Part shown: positions 26,444 through 32,152 of the stretch, in pieces
How positions within the stretch are numbered: position 1 is the first letter of the stretch
Layout of the letters: every line of letters begins with the position of its first letter
NCBI GenBank assembly: GCA_030018005.1
Contig: JASEGT010000021.1
Coordinates: 1 to 32,181 of the forward strand
Direction: 5' to 3'
Source: Actinomycetota bacterium
Lineage (GTDB): Bacteria > Actinomycetota > Aquicultoria > Aquicultorales > Aquicultoraceae
Length of the DNA: 32,181 bases
Translations under genes and position numbers: made by a program
Notes under the pieces: generated by a model
Told to the model about the DNA's origin: nothing
What the model saw: the letters and a program-made list of their open reading frames with translations, nothing else
The model's database searches: none

Positions 26444-27904
26444 ATGGAAAGCAATGTAAGGGTACGATTCGCGCCGAGCCCGACCGGATACCTACATATC
26501 GGCGGGGCGAGAACGGCTCTCTTTAACTGGCTCTACGCGCGGCGCCATGGCGGCGTCTTTGTCTTGAGAATCGAAGATACCGACCGCGAGCGCTCAACAG
26601 ACGAGGCGATTGACGCTATTATCAATGGTATGACCTGGCTTGGGCTTAACTGGGATGAGGGGCCGTACTTGCAGACGGATCGGCTTGACCGCTACAGCGA
26701 AGAGGCTCGACGTCTATTGGCGGAAGGAAAAGCGTACAAGTGCTATTGCACCTCTGAAGAGCTAGAAGAGATGAGAAAGGCGGCGCTCGACAGAAAAGAG
26801 GCGCCCAAGTACGACCGCCGTTGCCTCACGCAAAGCGAGAGCGTTCAAGCGGCATGTGAGGCACGAGGCCTAAGGCCGGTCACGCGGTTTCGCTGTCCCG
26901 ACTGGGGGACGACGATAATCGCCGACCAAGTCAAAGGCGAGGTCGTCTTTGAGAACCAAAACCTCGATGACTTCATCATGGTGCGCGCCGACGGTATTCC
27001 GACCTATAACTTCGCGGTCGTCGTCGATGATTATGATATGAACATCACACATGTAATAAGGGGAGACGACCACCTCTCGAACACCCCCCGCCAGGTCGTT
27101 CTGGGGCAGGCGCTCGGCTACAGAATTCCCGAGTTCGCGCATCTTCCGATGATTTTGGGGCCCGATAAGACGCGCTTGAGCAAGCGTCACGGCGCTACTG
27201 CGGTCGAGGCCTATCGCGACGAGGGTTATCTTCCGCAAGCGCTAATCAACTATCTCGCGCTTCTCGGCTGGGGGTATGAAGACCAGACCGTTTTTGCGCC
27301 GGAAGATCTCATAGCCAAGTTCGGGCTCGAAGCGGTCGGCAAATCGCCCGCCGTCTTCGACCCGGCAAAACTCGAATGGATGAACGGTGTCTATATCCGC
27401 GAATTGACATTACCCGAGCTTGCCGGTTATCAGAAGAGCTTCATGCAAGCGGCCGGTCTTCCTATCGAGATGTACGAAGATGCCTGGTATCTGCGCTTGG
27501 CTGAGATCACACAAGAGCGATTGACTAAGCTCGCGGATATCGTGGGCCTAAGTGATTTCTTCTTCAGCCGCGTTCCGTTCGACCCGGTGGCCGTAGAGAA
27601 AGTTCTCAATAAAGAGGGGACAAAAGATGTGCTGGAGAAGGCGATAGAGGTGCTCTCGGCCCCATTTACTTTCGAGGCGCACGAAATCGAGGCGCGCCTT
27701 CGCGCGCTCGCCGAGACGACCGGCATCAAGGCCAAGTTCGTCTTCCAGCCGCTGCGCGTGGCGGTTAGCGGGCGCACCATCAGCCCGCCGCTCTTCGAGA
27801 CTATGGAGCTTCTAGGCAGAGACACCACCATCGAGCGCCTCGGGGAGGCAAAAAACCTGCTCGAACAAGAGGATGAGCAGGTCTTTGGTGAAACGAATCG
27901 GTAG
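26444..27904 (+). CDS. gltX: Glutamyl-tRNA synthetase
   Basis: GltX charges tRNA-Glu with glutamate; in organisms without GlnRS it also mischarges tRNA-Gln for later amidation. The 486-residue product is a complete class I synthetase. The HIGH-type signature is LHIGGARTALFNWL (His18), and the KMSKS-type loop is TRLSKRHGA near residue 245. CYC near residue 103 and a later cysteine in YDRRC resemble the zinc site of bacterial GluRS. The C-terminal anticodon-binding helical domain follows from about residue 330. ATG 26444 has GGAGGT directly upstream. A tRNA-Gln gene lies 70 bases downstream, suggesting a non-discriminating role, but the sequence alone does not prove this. Confidence 0.97.
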   Translation: MESNVRVRFAPSPTGYLHIGGARTALFNWLYARRHGGVFVLRIEDTDRERSTDEAIDAIINGMTWLGLNWDEGPYLQTDRLDRYSEEARRLLAEGKAYKCYCTSEELEEMRKAALDRKEAPKYDRRCLTQSESVQAACEARGLRPVTRFRCPDWGTTIIADQVKGEVVFENQNLDDFIMVRADGIPTYNFAVVVDDYDMNITHVIRGDDHLSNTPRQVVLGQALGYRIPEFAHLPMILGPDKTRLSKRHGATAVEAYRDEGYLPQALINYLALLGWGYEDQTVFAPEDLIAKFGLEAVGKSPAVFDPAKLEWMNGVYIRELTLPELAGYQKSFMQAAGLPIEMYEDAWYLRLAEITQERLTKLADIVGLSDFFFSRVPFDPVAVEKVLNKEGTKDVLEKAIEVLSAPFTFEAHEIEARLRALAETTGIKAKFVFQPLRVAVSGRTISPPLFETMELLGRDTTIERLGEAKNLLEQEDEQVFGETNR

Positions 27905-27905
27905 G

Positions 27906-27934
27906 TTGAACGCCACGTCAATTCGTGGTACTAT
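27906..27934 (+). promoter_or_regulatory. Promoter of tRNA-Gln
   Basis: TTGAAC (four of six) lies just past the gltX stop codon and is followed after 17 bases by TACTAT (four of six). Transcription would start near 27941. The leader holds a five-pair GATTC/GAATC hairpin with a TTCG tetraloop at 27944-27957. Confidence 0.55.
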
Positions 27935-27974
27935 TTCGATGTCGATTCTTCGGAATCAATTGAAAAGAGAAGAG

Positions 27975-28048
27975 TGGGGGATCGTCTAACGGTAGGACAA
28001 CGGACTCTGGCTCCGTATGTGAGGGTTCGAATCCTTCTCCCCCAGCCA
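27975..28048 (+). tRNA. tRNA-Gln (anticodon CUG), CCA encoded
   Basis: The 74-base gene folds into a full cloverleaf. The acceptor stem TGGGGGA pairs perfectly with TCCCCCA, followed by discriminator G and an encoded CCA. The anticodon stem ACGGA/TCCGT encloses loop CTCTGGC with CTG at the anticodon position, reading CAG codons. The T arm is GAGGG-TTCGAAT-CCTTC with one G-T pair. The U1-A72 closing pair and CTG anticodon identify it as tRNA-Gln. It follows gltX and precedes a terminator. Confidence 0.97.
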
Positions 28049-28067
28049 AGTTTCTGACCCTCAAATA

Positions 28068-28094
28068 ATGCCTTGAACAAGGCATGTTCTTTTT
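28068..28094 (+). terminator. Intrinsic terminator after tRNA-Gln
   Basis: ATGCCTT pairs with AAGGCAT around a four-base loop GAAC and is followed by GTTCTTTTT. It starts 20 bases after the tRNA. Confidence 0.85.
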
Positions 28095-28393
28095 ACCCAG
28101 AATTTGAATCCCGGAAGGATTCGAGCGATTTTATCATTTTGATATATAGTTTTCACTAAAGCAAAACTTTTGCACTCTAGCATTCCGTTCGCTACGACAT
28201 GGCTATATAATTTCAATAGGATTTTTGCAACAGGTGGCCAGAGGCCTTCCGTATCATCATTGATAACCACAAATTAAGAGATTAAAGATTATGGATTGTA
28301 ATTTCACACATAATTGTCGAAAAGATATTGATATAAGAAGATTAATGATGCATATTAATACATATGATATTGAGTATTAAAGGAGGAAAAAAG
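28095..28393. other. AT-rich gap before vapBC
   Basis: This ~300-base stretch has no credible gene on either strand. It is clearly more AT-rich than the chromosome to its left. Near its left end, 28105-28120 read on the minus strand contains TCGAATCCTTC, matching the T-arm region of the adjacent tRNA-Gln in inverted orientation (11 bases). The right end holds the vapBC promoter and short palindromes. Confidence 0.5.
28328..28356 (+). promoter_or_regulatory. vapBC promoter with overlapping palindrome
   Basis: TTGATA (five of six) is followed after 17 bases by CATATT (four of six). The -10 region lies within CATAT-N6-ATATG (28351-28366), an inverted repeat in the place where VapB-VapC complexes usually bind to repress their own operon. 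Operator function is inference. Confidence 0.55.
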
Positions 28394-28591
28394 ATGAGGA
28401 CTACTCTTAATATAAACGACGAACTACTTGAAAAAGCAACAAAGATAACCGGCATTAAAGAAAAAACTTCATTGGTTCACCTAGGGCTTGAAGCTCTTAT
28501 AGCAAGAGAAAGCGGCAAGAGGCTTGCAAAAATGGGAGGAACCGAAAAGAACCTGGAGCCGATATCGAGAAGACGGGCGGAAGGCGCATAA
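28394..28591 (+). CDS. vapB: VapB-family antitoxin
   Basis: The 65-residue product opens MRTTLNINDELLEKATKIT, the ribbon-helix-helix DNA-binding pattern of the short VapB (DUF2191-type) antitoxins, and continues with a helix KTSLVHLGLEALIARE. The C-terminal part (about residues 43-65) would wrap around and block the VapC active site; it ends in a basic RRR patch. ATG 28394 is fixed by AGGAGG seven bases upstream, with an in-frame ATG at 28364 lacking a site. It abuts vapC without a gap, as is normal for this antitoxin-first operon. Confidence 0.9.
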   Translation: MRTTLNINDELLEKATKITGIKEKTSLVHLGLEALIARESGKRLAKMGGTEKNLEPISRRRAEGA

Positions 28592-28960
28592 ATGGTTCTT
28601 GTCGATACGTCGGTATGGATTGCGCATCTTCGATATGGAGACTCAGGTTTAGAAACGCTCCTAGATGATGCCCGGGTTCTTTGTCATCCATTTATTATAG
28701 GTGAGTTGGCATGCGGAAATCTTAATAACAGATCGGAGATTTTATCACTTATTCAAACACTCCCAGGCGCCGTGCAGGCCGATCACGAAGAGGTTATGCA
28801 CTTCATCGACGCTCATAGTCTAATGGGAAAAGGTTTGGGTTATGTCGACATGAACCTGCTTGCGTCGGCTGTCTTGACCGGAGTGCCGCTATGGACCTTA
28901 GACAAGAAACTGAGTATAGAATCCACACGACTCGGTCTGGTTTTTCATGAAAGACGCTGA
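28592..28960 (+). CDS. vapC: VapC-family PIN-domain ribonuclease toxin
   Basis: VapC toxins are Mg2+-dependent endoribonucleases that cut specific RNAs, in studied cases initiator tRNA, other tRNAs or the 23S sarcin-ricin loop. The 122-residue product has all four acidic residues of the PIN active site: Asp5 in VLVDTSVWI, Glu38 in IIGELACG, Asp86 in GYVDMNLLASA and Asp104 in LWTLDKKL. The toxin therefore looks catalytically intact. Its ATG directly follows the vapB stop codon. The nearby tRNA-Gln is notable but gives no evidence about its target. Confidence 0.93.
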   Translation: MVLVDTSVWIAHLRYGDSGLETLLDDARVLCHPFIIGELACGNLNNRSEILSLIQTLPGAVQADHEEVMHFIDAHSLMGKGLGYVDMNLLASAVLTGVPLWTLDKKLSIESTRLGLVFHERR

Positions 28961-28980
28961 GGAACTATAGCAGCAACTAG

Positions 28981-29463
28981 ATGAACGTTGACCCGGTAAC
29001 CACTGATGAGACCCAAACGAACGAGGTCTTTGCGCTCGGCGATATAAACGGCGATGGCGACAGCGAAATCGCAACAGTGGTGATGGGTGAAGAGACAGTC
29101 AGAATGGTCGTCTATGATTATCAGAGCGGCCATCTGACAAAGATATACTCAGAGAGTTTTACGAAGTCGCGGCGGGGACGGCAGCATCCTGAGCAAATCC
29201 AGTCTGTGTCCTACTGCGACCTTGACGGGGACGGGAAAAACGAGATTCTCATAACGACGGAGGACATTATCCCTAATACCGCGCAGGATCACGGTTGCTT
29301 CGTCGCTTATCGGTACATACTTCTTACCTGGAAACAAGAAAAGCTTGTCGAGCTTATCTCTAGGGATAGCATTAACCCTCGGGTAGTTACCGGGGATTCA
29401 AGCTTCCTTATTGTTAGCGCTGTCCCTGACAGGGAAAGTGGGCCGTATAATAGGCAAATATAG
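28981..29463 (+). CDS. FG-GAP/VCBS-like calcium-loop protein, probably a fragment
   Basis: The 160-residue frame contains two Asp-rich loops of the kind found in FG-GAP/VCBS beta-propeller repeats: DINGDGDSEIATV near residue 21 and DLDGDGKNEILI near residue 79. In known proteins such repeats occur in larger secreted or surface proteins. Here there is no signal peptide, the ATG is immediately preceded by an in-frame stop, and no ribosome binding site sits at a normal distance (GAGGA is 17 bases away). The C-terminus ends abruptly after SAVPDRESGPYNRQI. Two repeats are too few for a propeller. I regard it as a remnant of a larger gene or a gene cut at both ends; expression is doubtful. Confidence 0.5.
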   Translation: MNVDPVTTDETQTNEVFALGDINGDGDSEIATVVMGEETVRMVVYDYQSGHLTKIYSESFTKSRRGRQHPEQIQSVSYCDLDGDGKNEILITTEDIIPNTAQDHGCFVAYRYILLTWKQEKLVELISRDSINPRVVTGDSSFLIVSAVPDRESGPYNRQI

Positions 29464-29652
29464 TCAGTCGCGAGATGGGTTCGAATACCATCAATACTCC
29501 AACCCTAACCAGCAACCCTAAGCAGGGCACGGATTCGTATGATAACGTCAACATTATAATTTGTCGCCAACCTTGCAGGTAACCTAAAATATTGCGAGAA
29601 TTATATATGTAGCTTGCGTTGATTGTCGCTTATAAGAGAGGTCGCACATACG

Positions 29653-30102
29653 ATGAGAAGAGCTATCTTTTTTGCAGCAGTGCTCATGATTACCGCTGTT
29701 CTGGTTTCGGCTTGTAGCCAGCCAACTAAAACTGTAACCCCTGAGCGCTTTGACTATAAGCAATCGCTCATCGATGGTATTAACGAAGGAGGAGCAAAAG
29801 CAGAGTATTATAAAGGCCTAGCTTGGAGAATCCCGGACCGCAAGTCGTTGCCCAGCGAGCCAAATCATGGCCTCTATTCATTGGGAGGCACCCCCGAACG
29901 GCCGGAGATAAGACTTGAGATTGAAGGCGAAGGTTATTACATTGAAGCGGTCGAGTACGCTGAAGGTGGTCGAGTCGTCATAAAAAGCCTGGACACGAAT
30001 TTAGACAAGAAAACCCTGAAACTGATCAACCTTTATAGTGATACCGAGGCCAAACCGGAACTAGACAAGCGCGGGTTTGCATATATTTCGTGCAGGATAT
30101 GA
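29653..30102 (+). CDS. Putative lipoprotein, probable N-terminal part of a frameshifted gene
   Basis: From ATG 29653 the product is 149 residues. It opens with a lipoprotein signal peptide: positive MRR, a hydrophobic stretch, and a lipobox LVSAC with the acylated cysteine near residue 21, so the mature protein would be anchored on the outer face of the membrane. I do not recognise the rest; it looks like a beta-rich exported domain (RLEIEGEGYYIEAVEYAEG). GAGAGGT lies ten bases upstream of the ATG. The frame ends in AYISCRI, four bases into the next frame, whose content continues naturally if one T is added in the run near 30086-30088. I infer that this and 30099-30482 were one gene of about 275 residues. 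Confidence 0.6.
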   Translation: MRRAIFFAAVLMITAVLVSACSQPTKTVTPERFDYKQSLIDGINEGGAKAEYYKGLAWRIPDRKSLPSEPNHGLYSLGGTPERPEIRLEIEGEGYYIEAVEYAEGGRVVIKSLDTNLDKKTLKLINLYSDTEAKPELDKRGFAYISCRI

Positions 30103-30482
30103 AGACATTTGCAGCCTCGCAAGTTAGCCTAGCTGAGCTTGCGCTCGAGGATAAGCCGTTTCTAACCGATGATGACCTAGTCTCCTATAGATGGATGGAC
30201 CATAAGCTTAAACTAAGCGAAAAAGCAATCGGGAAAATACCCCAAGCAATCCCCCTGGACGGTAAGCCCGTCGTGGTCGTCGCAGACGGTCAAAGGATAT
30301 ACCTAGGGGCACTGTGGACACCCGTATCGTCGCTGAGTGCAAGCATTCCGACTATGATGTTATATAGCGGCTATCTATCGATTGAGCTCGGCAGTCCTGG
30401 CCAATTGCCAAATGGTAAGAGCGATCCAAGGGATAATACACGTATCTATAATGCCCTTAAAGATGCCGGAAAGCTACAATAG
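30099..30482 (+). CDS. Exported-type domain, probable C-terminal part of the frameshifted lipoprotein
   Basis: The 127-residue frame starts at an ATG that overlaps the preceding stop codon as ATGA; a GTG at 30090 is also in frame. It has no signal peptide and no own ribosome binding site. The content (LTDDDLVSYRWMDHKLKLSE, then KPVVVVADGQRIYLGALWTP, and a C-terminal DPRDNTRIYNALKDAGKL) looks like a complete small beta-rich domain of the sort found in exported proteins, but I cannot name a family. Restoring one base upstream would give GFAYIFVQDMKTFAAS, joining smoothly to the lipoprotein. Coupled translation of two separate proteins is the alternative. Confidence 0.6.
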   Translation: MKTFAASQVSLAELALEDKPFLTDDDLVSYRWMDHKLKLSEKAIGKIPQAIPLDGKPVVVVADGQRIYLGALWTPVSSLSASIPTMMLYSGYLSIELGSPGQLPNGKSDPRDNTRIYNALKDAGKLQ

Positions 30483-30514
30483 CTCACTTGAAAAGTTCAA
30501 CAGCCAGCCATAGA

Positions 30515-30533
30515 CCCCGCTAAATTAGCAGGG
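30515..30533. other. Small GC-capped stem-loop
   Basis: CCC and GCTA pair with TAGC and GGG around a three-base AAT loop, with single-base bulges. It lies 25 bases past the stop of the minus-strand 54-residue frame and 33 bases past the plus-strand frame at 30482. There is no uridine run on either side, so termination is uncertain. Confidence 0.35.
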
Positions 30534-30557
30534 CTATTGCATGCGCATTGACGGTCT

Positions 30558-30722
30558 CTACGCTGGTTCCTGGTCGGCCTTGTCTTCTATTTTGACTACA
30601 TTGACTTTCTTGGGCTTGGGCGCGGCCGGGATGAAATATTGTTGTGGGCTTTCAGGGGATTTGAAGAATTCCTCTGGACTGTAGACTCGATATTTCTTGC
30701 CGTTTTGGTCGGCTATCCTCAC
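30558..30722 (-). CDS. 54-residue small protein, unrecognised
   Basis: On the minus strand a GTG at 30722 is preceded by a strong GGGAGGAG six bases upstream and opens a 54-codon frame. The product begins MRIADQNGKKYRVYSPEEFF, continues with a proline-rich middle (PESPQQYFIPAAPKPKK) and ends in acidic EDKADQEPA. I do not know the family. It has no membrane segment, and the opening RIADQNGKKYRVYSPEEFF looks like a small beta-hairpin motif. The good ribosome binding site and the lack of low-complexity DNA suggest it is translated. It lies downstream of the CAP gene on the same strand, with a promoter-like site and a terminator-like hairpin in between. Confidence 0.55.
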   Translation of the reverse strand: MRIADQNGKKYRVYSPEEFFKSPESPQQYFIPAAPKPKKVNVVKIEDKADQEPA

Positions 30723-30813
30723 TTTTACTCCTCCCTATAAGTTGTCTGTCTGTTTTCGGGGCTCTTCTTTTACTCATATAGTTAGACCGCAATGTGTGGT
30801 AACCCTATGCAAT

Positions 30814-30852
30814 AAAAAAGATATGACCGCTCTTTCATGGGAGCTTCATATC
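30814..30852 (-). terminator. Intrinsic terminator or attenuator, minus strand
   Basis: Read on the minus strand, GATATGA pairs with TCATATC and an inner GCTC/GAGC adds four pairs, followed by TTTTTTATT. It lies about 175 bases beyond the CAP stop codon and about 90 bases before the 54-residue frame, so it may end the CAP transcript or attenuate the small gene. Confidence 0.7.
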
Positions 30853-30888
30853 CTCACAATTAAACAACGAAGCAATCTCAATAAACTA

Positions 30889-30897
30889 ATTATATCA
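30889..30897 (-). promoter_or_regulatory. Extended -10 promoter candidate, minus strand
   Basis: On the minus strand TGA precedes a perfect TATAAT, the extended -10 pattern; no good -35 is seen. Transcription would start near 30882 and meet the terminator-like hairpin at 30852-30814, giving either a short RNA of about 65 bases or a leader for the 54-residue frame. Confidence 0.4.
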
Positions 30898-31028
30898 CAC
30901 TAACGCTAAGATACCCTATTTAACGAAACACGGTCGAGCAGCACCCAACAGCCTGAGCAATTAAGGCAACTCGCGTCTTACTCGCTGCTTTGGTGATGCG
31001 AAATCGAGAATCGCCTAGAACCCCTTGC

Positions 31029-31460
31029 TCATAGCTTGCCGGCGGCTTTAGATGTCGCCTTGCGGCTCTCAAAGGCCATAAATTCCTGGACATAAATCGT
31101 CCCATAATCACCACCGTCGACTGCGCCGATTCCAATGGGGTCGTATGTTGGGTTGAGCAAATTGGCTTTATGCGATGGGCTCTCCATTAAAGCCCGGAAA
31201 GCATCTTCTGACGAAGGCGCATCTGCCAAGTTTTCTCCAGCCAACACCCAATACTTGAAACCGGCCCTATTGACGCGAGATAGAAGATTTCCCGTAATGG
31301 GGGAGACATGACTGAAGAAATCGTGCGCAGCCATTTCATGCGCATATGAGCGCGCGAAGATCACCAGCCTCGAATCGGCAGCAAGAGTCTTGATCCCGCG
31401 AGATGCTCGCTCGCTGTTTACCAAATCCAGCATAATTTTCTCATCTTCGTTCAGTTTCAT
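31029..31460 (-). CDS. CAP/SCP-superfamily protein (YkwD-like) without signal peptide
   Basis: The 143-residue product is a single CAP domain. It shows the family landmarks: MLDLVNSERASRGIKTL at the start, ARSYAHEMAAHDFFSH with His46 and His51, AGENLA with Glu76, and SPSHKANLLNP with His97, then GIGAVDGGDYGTIYVQEF. Bacterial relatives are usually exported and linked to spores or the cell wall. Here the protein starts directly at the domain, and an in-frame stop lies 27 bases upstream of the ATG, so there is no signal peptide. The ribosome binding site is poor. Either an upstream part was lost or it acts in the cytosol. The basic tail KATSKAAGKL is short and unremarkable. Confidence 0.85.
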   Translation of the reverse strand: MKLNEDEKIMLDLVNSERASRGIKTLAADSRLVIFARSYAHEMAAHDFFSHVSPITGNLLSRVNRAGFKYWVLAGENLADAPSSEDAFRALMESPSHKANLLNPTYDPIGIGAVDGGDYGTIYVQEFMAFESRKATSKAAGKL

Positions 31461-31545
31461 CGGACGGGTTTCCGAGGCATGCCTTCAATGGTCCGCTTAC
31501 TTATTCTCGGAACAAGGTCAAAGCGTTTGCGCAAATCCGGACAAT

Positions 31546-31577
31546 AAAAAAGACCCGCCATAATAGCAGGTCTTTTT
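31546..31577 (-). terminator. Terminator of the cold-shock gene
   Basis: On the minus strand AAAAAGACC pairs with GGTCTTTTT, with an inner GC/GC pair of bases and a seven-base loop, followed by a T run. It lies 15 bases after the csp stop codon. The A and T tracts on both sides make it able to work on either strand. Confidence 0.9.
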
Positions 31578-31591
31578 AAGTCTAGACTTGA

Positions 31592-31798
31592 TTAGCCAAC
31601 AACTGTTACGTTGCTTGCACGAGCGCCTTTAGCCTCCATTTGAACTTCAAACTCGACTACCGCACCCTCGGCGAGTGTCTTGAAACCGTCGCCACCGATT
31701 GCTGAGTGATGTACAAAGACATCCGGTCCGCCATCTTCCTGGCTGATAAAACCAAAACCTTTGCCGTCATCAAACCACTTTACTGTACCTTTTGACAA
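31592..31798 (-). CDS. csp: Cold-shock protein, CspA family
   Basis: CspA proteins are small cytosolic single-stranded nucleic-acid binders that melt mRNA structure at low temperature and in growth transitions. The product is 68 residues, opening [18 protein letters not shown], with RNP1 (KGFGFI, residues 13-18) and RNP2 (VFVHHSAI). I place the start at TTG 31798 because a perfect AGGAGGTGA (complement at 31804-31812) lies eight bases upstream; the in-frame GTG at 31807 is inside that site. The 5' leader is long and structured, with a promoter about 145 bases upstream and a nine-pair stem that covers half of the ribosome binding site, suggesting post-transcriptional control. Confidence 0.95.
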   Translation of the reverse strand: MSKGTVKWFDDGKGFGFISQEDGGPDVFVHHSAIGGDGFKTLAEGAVVEFEVQMEAKGARASNVTVVG

Positions 31799-31809
31799 AA
31801 TTGTCACCT

Positions 31810-31844
31810 CCTAGCGTCGCTAAACTTGAGCTTATGACGCTAGG
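31810..31844 (-). promoter_or_regulatory. Leader hairpin masking part of the csp ribosome binding site
   Basis: A perfect nine-pair inverted repeat CCTAGCGTC/GACGCTAGG is separated by 17 bases. Read on the minus strand, the 3' arm ends in the AGG that begins the AGGAGG ribosome binding site. Folding would hide half of that site; melting or refolding would expose it. Temperature control is inference. Confidence 0.65.
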
Positions 31845-31942
31845 TTAATGAGGTACTTAAAAAGTTTACGACACCGACCAAAAAAATAAGAACCCGTCTA
31901 ACAACGAGTCCGCATTTACGAGTTCACGTCTTAGCTTCTATT

Positions 31943-31971
31943 ATTATCGGGCATGTTACGCGATTTGTAAA
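31943..31971 (-). promoter_or_regulatory. Promoter of the cold-shock gene
   Basis: On the minus strand TTTACA and GATAAT, each five of six matches, are exactly 17 bases apart. Transcription would start near 31936, giving a leader of about 138 bases, which is the long-leader layout known for cspA genes. Confidence 0.65.
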
Positions 31972-32126
31972 GGCTTTTCGCTAAACATTATGATTTAACA
32001 GGCAAGATAGACGGGATCTTGTTGAGAGTAGTCGATGAAATCTATGTCTGACCCCAGCCGGCAAGGAGCTTTTGCCGAACATCACGGTTTCCGATGTGGT
32101 TTGAGAGAAGCAGAGCCTATCGTGAA

Positions 32127-32152
32127 AAAAGCCCTGCGCTGGCAGGGCTTTT
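32127..32152. terminator. Bidirectional intrinsic terminator at the window end
   Basis: AAAAGCCCTGC and GCAGGGCTTTT form a perfect eleven-pair stem around the loop GCTG. A and T tracts flank both sides, so it can stop transcription from either direction. It probably serves a gene beyond the right edge, or the transcript reading towards csp. The ~150 bases between it and the csp promoter hold no gene I accept. Confidence 0.9.

Larger units (their letters stand above)
30723..31028. other. Intergenic stretch with minus-strand control signals
   Basis: This 306-base stretch lies between the CAP gene and the 54-residue frame, both on the minus strand. It contains an extended -10 site at 30889-30897 and a hairpin with a T run at 30814-30852, both reading minus. 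A plus-strand frame at 30697-30903 has no ribosome binding site and I do not accept it. The remaining bases hold nothing I recognise. Confidence 0.5.

Noticed and set aside
28061-28270. 69-codon minus-strand frame after tRNA-Gln
   Set aside because: It includes the tRNA terminator hairpin, has no start signal, and shows no recognisable motif.
29471-29498. Possible tRNA 3' half (GATGGGTTCGAATACCATC)
   Set aside because: The T loop would be nine bases and the invariant 53-61 pair is missing; no acceptor or anticodon stem is found upstream, so it is not a functional tRNA.
29501-29521. AACCCTAA repeated twice with 13-base spacing
   Set aside because: Only two copies; too short to be a CRISPR or iteron array.
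30697-30903. 68-codon plus-strand frame
   Set aside because: No ribosome binding site; it lies over the leader and terminator of the minus strand, and the start overlaps the better-supported 54-residue minus-strand gene.
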